From: CAXMMR01 sp963692975
GTDB taxonomy: Bacteria > Pseudomonadota > Alphaproteobacteria > Acetobacterales > Acetobacteraceae
Direction: 5' to 3'
Assembly (NCBI GenBank): GCA_963692975.2
Contig: CAXMMR010000010.1
Location: forward strand, 248,001-312,000
Length of the DNA: 64,000 nucleotides
The position numbers and the translations under genes are program-made. This document shows positions 26,481 through 37,943 of the stretch, in pieces. The stretch's first letter is position 1. Each line of letters starts with the position of its first letter. The notes below the pieces were generated by a model. That model made no database searches, was not told the DNA's origin, and worked only from the letters and a program-made list of their open reading frames with translations.

Positions 26481-26504
26481 AAATCTTGCCTATAGGCAAG
26501 ATTT
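26481..26504. terminator. Perfect 24-base palindrome, candidate terminator or operator
   Basis: AAATCTTGCCTA is followed immediately by its exact reverse complement. As RNA it would form a ten-pair stem with a TATA loop, followed by TTTCTATAA. That fits a weak intrinsic terminator for the gene ending at 26400. The exact dyad symmetry and the AT-rich flank (ACTCAATGATTTTAAACGG) would equally fit an operator for the small gene downstream. Confidence 0.5.
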
Positions 26505-26746
26505 CTATAACTCAATGATTTTAAACGGTTTCTGTTTGCCAAGCGGGCGATCCTCGTGCAGTGCCGCGCACGCACCCCGGCCAGTCTTGCGGTATTTCGC
26601 CCTATCGAGACCCAGCCGCCCGCTCCTCGCCCCGTCGCCCGCTCTCTCCCACGCCCCCGGCCGAATGTTGTTCCGCTTGCGCATGTTTCGGGCCTAGGCT
26701 TGCGGCGGCAGAGAGGACCTGCAGGTCCCGCATGCGCCGTCCGACC

Positions 26747-26791
26747 ATCATCGGGCCAGCTATCATCGGGCCGGCTATCATCGGGCTAGGG
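26747..26791 (+). repeat. Three tandem 15-base repeats before a small gene
   Basis: Units ATCATCGGGCCAGCT (26747), ATCATCGGGCCGGCT (26762) and ATCATCGGGCTAGGG (26777). The first two differ at one position. The third diverges only in its last five bases, which form the GGGAG ribosome binding site of the gene starting at 26800. The repeats may be binding sites in the leader or simply a slippage expansion. Confidence 0.7.
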
Positions 26792-26799
26792 AGAGCGTC

Positions 26800-26982
26800 A
26801 TGACGACCCAGACACACCATCATCAGAGCCACGTAAGCGCCCAGGACCTGGCGATCTTCGCCGTCGTCCTACTCTTGGTCGGCATGCTGGCCGTCTGCAT
26901 CAACAGCGTCAGCGCCGCAGTGATCGGCGTGCTCCACCAGGCGATCGGCCTCGCCTGTAGCGCCATCGGGCTCGGCGGCTAG
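26800..26982 (+). CDS. Small membrane protein, 60 residues, unknown
   Basis: A short open frame with ATG at 26800 preceded by GGGAGAG at 26789-26795. The product starts with a His/Gln-rich head (T-T-Q-T-H-H-H-Q-S-H). It then has a single strong hydrophobic helix (L-A-I-F-A-V-V-L-L-L-V-G-M-L-A-V) and a second hydrophobic stretch ending A-I-G-L-G-G. It does not resemble a family I know. The good ribosome binding site, base composition like its neighbours and the complex leader (tandem repeats) suggest it is real. The His cluster might bind metal, but that is speculation. Confidence 0.5.
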   Translation: MTTQTHHHQSHVSAQDLAIFAVVLLLVGMLAVCINSVSAAVIGVLHQAIGLACSAIGLGG

Positions 26983-27020
26983 GTCCTCCACGCCGCCGCG
27001 CGACCGGGCCTGAGCAAAGC

Positions 27021-27770
27021 CTAGGCCGGCTCGCCCGCCTGCGGCTCGATGCCGAGCGAGCGGAACAGCGCGTCGACGTCGTTGATCGCCGCCTCGGCCA
27101 ACGCGGCGTCACGGCCTTTGCAGACGATGGCGACCCCGCCCCCGGCTTTGCGATAGTAGGGGTAGCTGCCGATATCGATCGCCGGGAAGCGCGCCTGGAT
27201 CGCGCCCAACCCCTCGGCGATGTCGCCTTCCTGGACGCCGGCGGCGTGCAGCGCCCGTGAGGTCACGGGCGTGCCGCCCTGCAGGCTCGGCGCAAGGCTG
27301 TCGAACATCGACTGCATGATGCGCGGCACGCCAGCCATGACGTGCACGTTGCCGATCGTGAACCCGGGTGCGACCGAGACGGCGTTGTCGATCAGCGCGG
27401 CGCCGCGCGGCATCGTCGCCATCCGCTGGCGCGCGGCGTTGAAGTCGCCGGGCTTGTAGGAGGCGTCGAGCCGCGCCCACGCCTCGGGATGCGCTTCCCA
27501 CGGCACGCCGAAGGCGGCCGCGACGCACTCGCTGGTAATGTCGTCATGCGTCGGCCCGATGCCGCCGGTGGTGAACACGTGGTCGAAGCGCGCCCGCATC
27601 TCGTTGACCACAGCGACGATCGTCTCGGCGACGTCGGGGATGATCCGCACCTCGCGCACCGGAATGCCGATGGCGCCGAGCCGCTTCGCCAGGAACTGGA
27701 TGTTGAGGTCCTGGGTGCGCCCGGAGAGCACCTCGTTGCCGATCACCAGCAGGGCGGCCGTCGGGTCCAT
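27021..27770 (-). CDS. Competence/damage-inducible protein A-like (CinA/MoaB-type molybdopterin-binding domain)
   Basis: A 249-residue protein consisting of a MoCF/CinA N-terminal domain. It shows L-V-I-G-N-E-V-L-S-G-R-T-Q-D-L-N near the start, and F-T-T-G-G-I-G-P-T-H-D-D-I-T, the hallmark of the fold. It lacks the C-terminal nicotinamide-nucleotide amidase domain of full-length CinA, as is usual for the short alphaproteobacterial version. Proteins of this type have been linked to ADP-ribose or NAD-derivative hydrolysis. The upstream in-frame extension to 27836 runs into the AT-rich hairpin and is not coding. Confidence 0.85.
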   Translation of the reverse strand: MDPTAALLVIGNEVLSGRTQDLNIQFLAKRLGAIGIPVREVRIIPDVAETIVAVVNEMRARFDHVFTTGGIGPTHDDITSECVAAAFGVPWEAHPEAWARLDASYKPGDFNAARQRMATMPRGAALIDNAVSVAPGFTIGNVHVMAGVPRIMQSMFDSLAPSLQGGTPVTSRALHAAGVQEGDIAEGLGAIQARFPAIDIGSYPYYRKAGGGVAIVCKGRDAALAEAAINDVDALFRSLGIEPQAGEPA

Positions 27771-27798
27771 GCAGTCGTCTCCTCTCAAGGAAGGAAGC

Positions 27799-27906
27799 GT
27801 TCTTTTTTGAAAAAAGAACCAAAAAACTTCTGTCAATTAGCAGCTGCCCGTTCGACAAAAATCCAAGCGGATAAAAGTTTTTTGCTTCTTTTTTTCAAAA
27901 AAGAAG
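27799..27906. terminator. AT-rich double-hairpin element, copy 2
   Basis: Same plan as the element at 21107-21222. The left hairpin is GTTCTTTTTT-G-AAAAAAGAAC (27799-27819) followed by CAAAAAACTT. The right is AAAAGTTTTTTG then CTTCTTTTTTT-C-AAAAAAGAAG (27885-27906). Here it lies between two genes on the same strand (GNAT-Nudix upstream, CinA-like downstream). It would terminate the first; on the other strand no transcript is expected. Outer flanks AAGGAAG / CTTCCTT extend the inverted symmetry. Confidence 0.75.
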
Positions 27907-27917
27907 ACCTTCCTTGC

Positions 27918-28951
27918 CTACAAGAACCCCCGCAACAACGGCACGATCGGCCTGTCCGCCGGCGGCATCTCGTACTCATGCAGCCGGTCCGGCCGCACCC
28001 AGGCCAGCGTCTGGCCCTCGAGCGGCTGGGCAAAGCCGGTCCAGCGGCGGCACAGATATAGCGGCATCAGCAAGTGAAAGCGCTCATAGGCGTGCGAGGC
28101 GAAGGTGAAGGGCGCGAGGCAGGCGCTCGAGACGTCGATGCCGAGCTCCTCGCGCAGCTCGCGGATCAGCGCCATCTCGGGCGTCTCGCCCGGATCGACC
28201 TTGCCGCCGGGAAACTCCCACAGCCCGGCCATCTTCTTGCCCTCCGGCCGCCGGGCGAGCAGCACCCGACTATCGCTGTCGACCAGGGCGCAGGCGGCGA
28301 CGAGCAGCACCCGCCTGGCCGAGAGGGCGCCGGCAGGCGTCGCCGGGCACTCGGGCTCGCCGGCCTCGACGGCGCCGAACACGTCGTCCCGCGTCGCCTC
28401 GAACAGCTGCACCGCCTGCTTGCCGCCGCGGGCGAGGAAGTCCTGCTCGCCGGCGCCGACCTCGCGAAAGCCGGCGCGGCGCAGCACGGCGGCGGAGGCC
28501 GGGATTGTCGAGCGCGACCGCAGCTTCGAGGCGCTGGATCGGCAGGTTGGCCAGCGCCCAGCGCGCGAGCCGCGTCGCCGCCTCGCAGGCCACCCCGTGG
28601 CCCCAGAACTTGCGCCCCACCCAGTAGCCAGATTGCCGGTGCCGGGCTTGAGGTCGAGGCGCAGGCCGACGCAGCCGATCAGCATCTCGCGGCCGTCCTC
28701 CACCCCGGTGATCGCCAGGTGGGTAGCCGGTGCCGGCGGCGATCTGACCGGCGGTGGAGGCGATCCAGTCGTCGGCGAGGCGGGCGGGATAGGGGAAGGG
28801 CAGGCGGGAGAGCATCCGCACCACCTCCCAGTCATTGACCAGGCGGTGGATGGCTGGGCGCGTCGGCGGCGATGAGCGGCCGCAGCGTGAGGCGCTCGGT
28901 GGTGAGCGGGACGAAAGCGGGCGCGAGGGTCGGGAGCGCAGCGTCCGTCAC
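27918..28951 (-). CDS. mutT: GNAT acetyltransferase-Nudix (MutT) fusion, frameshifted in the GNAT part
   Basis: The C-terminal ~150 codons are intact and carry a complete Nudix box, G-G-K-V-D-P-G-E-T-P-E-M-A-L-I-R-E-L-R-E-E-L-G, followed by a MutT-like end. This fits 8-oxo-dGTP diphosphatase. The N-terminal part reads as a GNAT domain only if frames are switched about four times between 28480 and 28880: T-T-E-R-L-T-L-R-P-L-I, R-L-P-F-P-Y-P, I-G-C-V-G-L-R-L, G-R-K-F-W-G-H-G-V-A, then A-V-L-R-R-A-G-F. A GNAT-Nudix bifunctional protein is known in related bacteria. The frame breaks belong to a wider run of single-base errors. GTG 28951 has an AGGAA box. Confidence 0.75.
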
Positions 28952-29135
28952 GGCAAGGTTCCTGAGAGGCTGTTGGAGAATGCGCCAGGGTGAGCCAGCT
29001 GGCGTGTCTTTGCGAGCCCCGACGCGGAGCGTCTTCTCGCACGCCAAGCGGAGCGGCCGTCCGGCTGTGAGCATCGGAGCGCAGCAAAGGCGCGCCAGAT
29101 GGCCACCCTAGCGCATCTCGAACAGCCCTCTGAAG

Positions 29136-30299
29136 CTAGCTGCGGTAGCTGCCGTTGATGTCGATGTAGCCGTGCGTGAGGTCACAGGTCCAGACGGTGG
29201 CGTGCCCGGCGCCAAGGCCGAGGTCGACCGCGACGCTGATCTCGGCGCCGGCCATGTGGGCGACGACGGGCGCCTCGTCGTAGCTGGGCACGACGGCGCC
29301 GTCGCGGGCGATGACGGTGCCGCCGATGGCGACCGACAGGCGGTCGCGCTCGGCGGGCTCCCGGCCTTGCCGACCGCCATGACGATGCGGCCCCAGTTCG
29401 CGTCGCCCCCTGCGATGGCGGTCTTGACCAGCGGCGAGTTGGCGACCGCCATGGCGACACGGCCGGCGGAGGCATCGCTCACGGCGCCGGCGACGTCGAT
29501 GCGGATGAGGTGCTTCGCCCCCTCGCCGTCGCGCACCACCATCAGCGCCAGCTCGAGCAGCAACTCGGCCATGGGCCGCGGCAAAGGCGGTGGTGTCGGC
29601 GGACGGGTCGTTGCCGGCGGCGCCGGTGGCGACAGCAGCACGGTGTCAGAGGTCGAGGTGTCGCTGTCGACGGTGGTGCGGTTGAAGCTGGCGTTCGTGC
29701 CGGCGACGAGCAGCGGCTGCAGGGTGGCGGCCGGCAGAGCGGCGTCGGTGAAGACGAAGCAGAGCATGGTCGCCATGTCGGGCGCGATCATGCCGGAGCC
29801 CTTAGCGATGCCCTCGATGGTAACGGTGCGGCCGCCGAGGCTCGCCGGCGGCGGGCGATTTTGGCGAAGGTGTCGGTGGTCATGATGCCGCGGCGGCGGC
29901 GGCCAGGCCGTCGGCATCCAGGCGGGCGTGCAGCGCCGGCAGAGCGGCGGTGAGCCGCGCATGCGGCAGCGGCTCGCCGATGACGCCGGTCGAGGCGAGG
30001 AAGACCTCGCTTGGAGCGCAGCCGACCAGGGCGGCGGCGGCGGCGGCACTCGCCTCGACCGCCGCGACGCCGGCTTGGCCGGTGAAGACGTTGGCGTTGC
30101 CGGCATTGACGACGAGCGCCCGGGCGCGGCCGTGGGGCAAAGCGGCGCGGCACCAGTCGACCGGCGCCCCGGGGCACTTGTTGCGGGTGAAGACGCCGGC
30201 GACGGTGGTGCCGGGCGCGAACTCGGCCATGACCAGATCGGTGCGGCCCTGGTAGCGGATGCCGGCCACGGCGGCACTTAGGCGAACGCCGAGGATCAT
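29136..30299 (-). pseudogene. argJ: Arginine biosynthesis bifunctional protein ArgJ, multiply frameshifted
   Basis: Translated across frames, the full ArgJ pattern is recognisable. It starts G-V-R-L-S-A-A-V-A-G-I-R-Y-Q-G-R-T-D, followed by N-A-G-N-A-N, I-M-T-T-D-T-F, the self-cleavage region I-A-K-G-S-G-M-I-A-P-D-M-A-T-M-L, V-R-D-G-E-G-A-K-H-L-I and G-D-A-N-W-G-R. The true C-terminus D-I-N-G-S-Y-R-S ends at TAG 29136-29138. At least five single-base shifts are needed (near 29880, 29860, 29640, 29590 and 29360). ArgJ transfers acetyl from N-acetylornithine to glutamate in arginine synthesis. A start directly after a stop next to a GC-rich repeat means ~20 usual N-terminal residues are absent. 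Likely sequence error rather than true loss. Confidence 0.8.
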
Positions 30300-30302
30300 T
30301 TA

Positions 30303-30434
30303 AGCCTCCGAAAAGCAAGGCCCGGGGCTTTGCCCTGGACCCACAAAAGGCCGGCGGCCTTGGAAACCGACTCCTAAGTATCGGGGGTCTGGGGCCTCAG
30401 GCCCAGCGGGTCAAGGGCAGAGCCCTTGCCTTAC
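30303..30434. repeat. GC-rich paired palindromic intergenic repeat, copy 3
   Basis: The left arm (about 30303-30362) contains AAGGCCCGGGGCTTTGCCC and AAAGGCCGGCGGCCTT. The right arm (about 30383-30434) is GGGGTCTGGGGCCTCAGGC, a CCAGCGGGTC core and AGGGCAGAGCCCTTGCCTT. It fills the gap between ppiC (stop at 30437) and argJ (start at 30299) almost completely. The right arm is nearly identical to those at 16119 and 34555. Confidence 0.8.
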
Positions 30435-30436
30435 TT

Positions 30437-31409
30437 CTACTGCGCCGTCGGCTTGCCCGGCGCCGGCAGGCCCGGATCGGGCTTGGCCGCATCGTCCTTC
30501 ATCGGTGTGCCGTCCGGGTTGAACTTCTGAATTTTCACCTGGCTGCGCGCCTGGGCCAGCACCACCTGGATCTGCGCCTGGATCAGCTGCTGGCGCAGCT
30601 CGTCATGCGCCTGCTCGAAGGTCTTGGGCTTGGCGACACGCGTCTCGATCACCTGAATCACGTGCCAGCCGTATCGCGTGTGCACCCGGCGTCTGCGAGA
30701 CCTGGCCCGGCTTGAGGGCGAAGGCGACGTTGGCGAACTCCGGCAGCATGTCGTCCTTCTTGAAGAAGCCGAGGTCGCCGCCCGACTTGGCCGCCGGGTC
30801 GGTGCTGTATTTCTTCGCCAGGTCCTCGAACTTGGCGCCGTGCTTGAGCTGCTCGATGATCGACTTCGCCTGCTCCTCGGTCGGCACCAGGATGTGCCGC
30901 GCATGCACCTCGGTCTCGCCACCCTGGGCCGCGATGTCGGTGTCGTATTTGGCCCGGATCGCCGCCTCGGTGATCTTGGGGGCGACGTCCGCGCTGCAGG
31001 ATTGCGTTCTCCAGCACCGTGTCGGAGGCCTTGGCGATCTGCTTCTGCACCGCCGGGTCGTTCTGCAGCCCCTGCTTCTTCGCCTCGATCACCACCGCGT
31101 CACGATCGACCACCTGCTCCAGCAGCATCGGGAACAGCACTTGCGGTGGCATCTGGCGCAGCTCGGCGGGTAGGCTCTGAGCCGCCGCCTGCAGGTCGGT
31201 TGAAGTGCACCTCCTGGTCGTTGACCTTCGCCAGCACAGGATCGGGCGCAATCTTGCTGGCCGTCGCGCCGTTCGGCGCCGACGATGGCGCGGCCGAGCC
31301 GGTGGCGGGCGTCGCGACGGACGTTCCAGCAGGCGTGCTCTGGGCGAGCGCCGGCAGGCTGAGCGCGAGCAGCGCCCCCGCAGGCGGTGGTGAGAAGAGA
31401 AGGCCGCAT
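30437..31409 (-). pseudogene. Periplasmic peptidyl-prolyl cis-trans isomerase (PpiC/parvulin), frameshifted
   Basis: Reading across frames gives a signal peptide (M-R-P-S-L-L-T-T-A-C-G, then A-L-L-A-L-S-L-P-A-L-A), a SurA-like N-terminal region, and a parvulin domain (V-H-A-R-H-I-L-V-P-T-E-E-Q-A, K-K-Y-S-T-D-P-A-A-K-S-G-G-D-L-G-F-F, Y-G-W-H-V-I-Q-V). About four single-base shifts are needed (near 31380, 31200, 31000 and 30685). It should fold outer membrane or periplasmic proteins. The order secA / ppiC / argJ, with secA divergent, is conserved in alphaproteobacteria, which supports the call. The breaks fit the local run of sequence errors. Confidence 0.78.
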
Positions 31410-31693
31410 CGCATACCTCGGAGTGTGGGGTCAGAACCACTCCGGGTCCGAGCGCTGGCGCATATAGCCCGGCCATCACATGGCTCACAACCGCGCCGAA
31501 TGATGAATTTGCAGAAGGAAATCAGCCCTTTTGCGTCGGATTGAGGGCTTGTGGCCGGCTGCCGCTTCGGTTGACCGGGCGTGCCCCCGGTCCTATCTCA
31601 CCGGGTGCGCGGCTGCATCGTCGCGCACCCTGTTGGCGCTTGTGACGGCTGCACGGCCGCCGCACGCCACCCTCCTGGTTCAAGGCCGCGTCG

Positions 31694-34432
<2,739 letters not shown>

Positions 34433-34445
34433 GGGCGAGGCCGAG

Positions 34446-34607
34446 GTAGAAAGGCCAGGGCTCTGCCCTGGGACCCGCTGGGGGCCGCGAGGCCCCAGAC
34501 CCCAAGCAAAAGACGTTCGTCACTCGGCAAAGCGGTGGGCCAACCGACGAAAGGGGTCTGGGGCCTCACGGCCCCAGCGGGTCAAGGGCAGAGCCCTTGC
34601 CTTGCCT
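34446..34607. repeat. GC-rich paired palindromic intergenic repeat, copy 4 (best preserved)
   Basis: Two nearly perfect inverted arms. The left (34446-34505) begins AAGGCCAGGGCTCTGCCC, continues with GGGACCCGCTGGGG and ends GAGGCCCCAGACCCC. The right (34555-34607) is its reverse complement with few changes: GGGGTCTGGGGCCTC, CCCCAGCGGGTC, AGGGCAGAGCCCTTGCCTT. About 50 bases separate them. It lies between convergent secA and the CLC channel gene, whose stop (34582-34584) lies inside the right arm. This copy shows the full architecture of the family. Confidence 0.85.
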
Positions 34608-36476
34608 CTCTCACTCCCCACTCAAGTCCCCGCCGCCGCCGTTCCAGCTCCTCGGCGTAGCGCCTGAGCGCATATTGCTCGCTGAGGATGCCGATCACAC
34701 CGCATCGACGCTCCGGTCCTCCACCACCGCCAGCGCGTCCGCCTCGGCTCGCTCGAACATCGCCGCCGCCTCTTTGACCGACATCTGCGGCAGCAGCACG
34801 GTGCCTGTCTGCTGCAGCATGTCGCCGACGGTCGTGACGTTGTCGTCATCGATGGCATGCGCCTCGGAGGGCATGACAAGGCCGGCGTATCGGCCCGTCT
34901 CATCGAGCACGATCACGCGCTTTTCCGCACCCAACGGAAAATCGCGGCGAAAGCTGTGGATCGGCATGTCGACGCGCACGGTGCGGAGCTCGCGTCGCAT
35001 CATCCGCCCGACGCTCAGGTTGCGGATCCAACCGATATCGACGGCGCTGCGAATGGCCTCGCCGCGTAGATGAAAGCGCCAGGTGGCGAATGAGTAGCCG
35101 AACGTCCGGCGCACGGTGATCGCCGACACCACGGCCGCCGCCAGCACCGCCACCGTAATCGGCAGGCTGCCGGTGCTCTCGAGTGCGAGGAAGGTCATGG
35201 TGAGCGGACCGCCGATGATGCCGACCGCCATCGCGCTCATGCCGATCAGCGCAATAGACCACCTCTGGCTGCGCGAGGTGGCTGTGGGTCAGCAGCATCA
35301 GCGCGCCGAACAGCTTGCCCGACCAGGGCGCCGAGAAACAGCGAGGCGAAGAACAGTCCGCCGCGAAAGCCCGAGCCGATCGAGATCGCCGAGGCTGTCG
35401 CCTTCAGCACCAGCAGCAAAGGCGACAAGCTGCAGCGAGTAGGGCGCATCGATGCAGCTGCGCAGCGCCGCGTGGCCCGACGACAGCACTGAAGGTGAAA
35501 CCAGGGCCAGCGTGCCGACCGCCAGGCCGCCGATCGCCGGCCGCGCCCATCCCGGCACTCGGCTGCGGCGAAACAGCGTCTCGGTCAGCGTGACGCCGCG
35601 CATGATGCAGATGCCGACCAGGGCGCAGATCACGGCCGAGCACCAGTACGGGAAGAAAGTCCGCGGTGCCGAACGTCGCCGGCAGGCTGAGCGCGAAGCC
35701 GGGCTCGTCCCCCTCGAACAGCCGCATCATCAGCGTGCCGCAGATCGCGGCGACGACCACCGGCGCCAGGTTCGCCAGCGTATAGGCGCCGATCACCAGC
35801 TCGAAGCCATAGAAGGCGCCGGTCAACGGCGCGTTAAAGGCGGCCGAGATCGCCGCCGCGGCGCCGCAGCCGACCAGCAGCCGCAGGTCGTTGCGGCGCA
35901 CCCGGAAGCTGCGACCGAACTTGGAAGCGACCGCGGCGCTGATCTGCGTGTATCCCGCCTCCAGCCCGACCGAGGCGCCGACGCCGTTCGACAGCAGCGT
36001 CTGTCCAACCACGACCAGGCTGTCGGTGAGCGACATGACGCCGCCATAAAGGGCGTTGGCCTCGATCGGGTCGACGGCGCGGCGCGGCCAGAAGCGCGCG
36101 AGGCACAGCCCGGCAAAACCAAGCACGAGGACCGCCGACGGCCGGAACCAGTAGCGCCGCCCTGGTGTCGATCCGGGGGGCGCCGACAGGCGCTGCCCGG
36201 CAGGCGAATGAAACAGTTGGCGATGGGCCAGCAGCGTCGTCTGGTTCATGCCGACCACGATGAGCCCGGCTGCGAGGCCGACCACGGCCGCCAGCATCAC
36301 CAGCCAGAGCTCGTCGGCTCGCACCAGCACGCGAGCTGCTGCGGCACGTGCAGAACCCAGCGCTGCAGCGGCCGCCAGGCGCGCGTCGCCGGCTTGATGG
36401 CCTTGCGCGCCGTCCGGTGGCTCATGCCGGGCTGAGCCAGGCGGCTCGGCAGCAGCGTGCTCAGCAGGGGTTTCAT
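34582..36476 (-). pseudogene. CLC-type chloride channel/antiporter with CBS domains, frameshifted
   Basis: Across frames the protein shows many transmembrane helices (L-W-L-V-M-L-A-A-V-V-G-L-A-A-G-L), and a selectivity-region variant G-A-S-V-G-L-E-A-G-Y-T-Q where most CLC proteins have GREGP. It also shows a later G-G-L-F-F-A-S-L-F-L-G-A helix and a C-terminal CBS pair (D-E-T-G-R-Y-A-G-L-V, A-D-A-L-A-V-V-E-D, then G-I-L-S-E-Q-Y-A-L-R-R-Y). Frames break near 36345, 35655, 35420, 35320, 35265 and 34697. The start at 36476 (M-K-P-L-L-S-T-L-L-P) is in frame with a shorter one at 36425. It would move chloride across the inner membrane. Breaks fit the local error run. Confidence 0.75.
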
Positions 36477-36937
36477 GACGTCATTCGGTCCGGAACTGAC
36501 ACCTCGATTGCGGGCGGCTGCGAGGCAGCCGACAGGCTAGGGCTCGACGATGGCTGGCGTCTCTTGCGGCTCGGAAGCCGTCGTTGCAAGCATGAGCATG
36601 CCTGCGCGGCCTTAAGGATCCGTGAAAACGTGGCTCAACTTCTCCTCTCGCGGCGGAGGCTCGCCAGGAACCGGCATCGACGGCCTCGTGTTAGGTCACC
36701 GAGCGGTCAGGCCGATCGCCATCGGAGCCCCTTCCAATGCACGGCACAAGATCGCCCAGGCGCGCAGCGGTTCATGTCCAGTCTGATGTGCCGCATCCGC
36801 CGCCCGCCCCGCCGATCGACTTGCCCGACCCTGACGCGCCGCCGCCGATCGAGGAGCCGCCGGACGTGATCCTCGGTGCCGACCGATCCGCCCTCGCCCC
36901 CAATGCACATGCAGATGCACATGCAGATGCTTGGGCA
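36477..36937. other. Intergenic region with a short tandem repeat
   Basis: A 461-base gap between the divergent CLC and quinone oxidoreductase genes. It should carry both promoters. From 36737 a proline-rich frame (P-P-P-A-P-P-I-D-L-P-D, P-P-P-I-E-E-P-P) runs into the oxidoreductase frame. It might be a small separate protein, but no ribosome binding site or family supports it firmly. At 36903-36930 the 12-mer ATGCACATGCAG is repeated twice plus ATGC. Confidence 0.4.
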
Positions 36938-37943
36938 ATGATGACCAAGGCGCTGCCGGCCTCCATGCGCGTCGTCGATATCGCCTCGCCCGGCTTGGCT
37001 TCGGCAATGCGGGGTGGTCGAGCGGCCGCTGCCGCAGCCTGCGAGCGGCGAGGTGCTGATCCGCGTCGCCGCCGCCGGCGTCAACCGGCCGGACATCGCC
37101 CAGCGTGCGGGCCTGTATCCGCCGCCGCCCGGCGCCAGTCCGGTGCTCGGGCTGGAAGTCGCTGGCGAGGTCGTCGCGTGCGGCGCCGAAGCCGGCCTCG
37201 CGCTCGGCGAGCAAGTCACCGCGCTGGTGAACGGCGGTGGCTACGCCGAGTATTGCACCGCCCCGGTCGGGCAGTGCCTGCCCTGGCCGCGCGGCTTCGA
37301 TGCGATCCACGCCGCCGCGCTGCCGGAGAACCACTTCACCGTCTGGCAGAACGTCTTCCAGATCGGCAGGCTGGCGCCCGGTGACCGCCTGCTCGTGCAT
37401 GGCGGCACCAGCGGCATCGGTCTGACCGCGACCATGCTGGCCGCCGCCCGCGGCAGCCGGGTGGTCGCCACTGCCGGCTCACGCGAGAAATGCGACGCCT
37501 GCCTGCGCCACGGCGCCACGGCCGCGATCAACTACCGGGAGGCGCAGTTCGCCGACGCGGTGCGCGAGTTCACCGCCGGCGAGGGCGTCGACGTGATCCT
37601 CGACATGATCGGCGGCAGCTACCTGCAGGCCAATTTGCTGAGCCTGGCCGAGGGCGGCCGGCTGGTGGTGATCGCGGTGATGGGCGGCCGCGCCGGCGAG
37701 ACGGACCTGGCGCGCATCATGCAGCGCCGGCTGACGCTGACCGGCTCGACCATGCGGCCACGCACCCGCGCCGAGAAGGCGGCGCTGGCGGATGAGCTTC
37801 GACGCGAGGTCTGGCCGCTGCTCGACGCCGGGCAATGCCGTCCGGTGATCGACACGGTGCTGCCGCTCGAGCAGGTGGTGCAGGCGCATGAGCGGATGGA
37901 CGTCGACCACATCGGCAAGGTGGTGCTGGACCTCACCGCGTGA
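36938..37943 (+). CDS. NAD(P)H-quinone oxidoreductase, PIG3 family, one frameshift
   Basis: An MDR/zeta-crystallin-type enzyme. From about 37014 the frame is intact: P-A-S-G-E-V-L-I-R-V-A-A-A-G-V-N-R-P-D, V-L-G-L-E-V-A-G-E-V, the nucleotide motif L-V-H-G-G-T-S-G-I-G-L-T-A, and V-I-L-D-M-I-G-G-S-Y. The first ~25 residues (M-T-K-A-L-P-A-S-M-R-V-V-D-I) are in another frame; one extra G in the run near 37012-37015 explains the shift. No zinc ligands are seen, as expected for the family. It reduces quinones with NADPH. A GTGA overlap at 37940-37943 couples it to the next gene. Confidence 0.85.

Larger units (their letters stand above)
26401..26799. other. Intergenic region with palindrome and tandem repeats
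   Basis: A 399-base gap between the substrate-binding-protein gene and a 60-residue small gene. It contains a perfect 24-base palindrome (26481-26504) followed by an AT-rich segment, and three 15-base tandem repeats (26747-26791) ending at the ribosome binding site of the small gene. No other coding sequence was recognised in it. Confidence 0.5.

Noticed and set aside
36737..36937. Proline-rich N-terminal extension of the quinone oxidoreductase
   Set aside because: Homologues start near M-T-K-A-L-P. The extension includes a tandem 12-base repeat and has no family support, so it was treated as intergenic, with a low chance of being a separate small gene.
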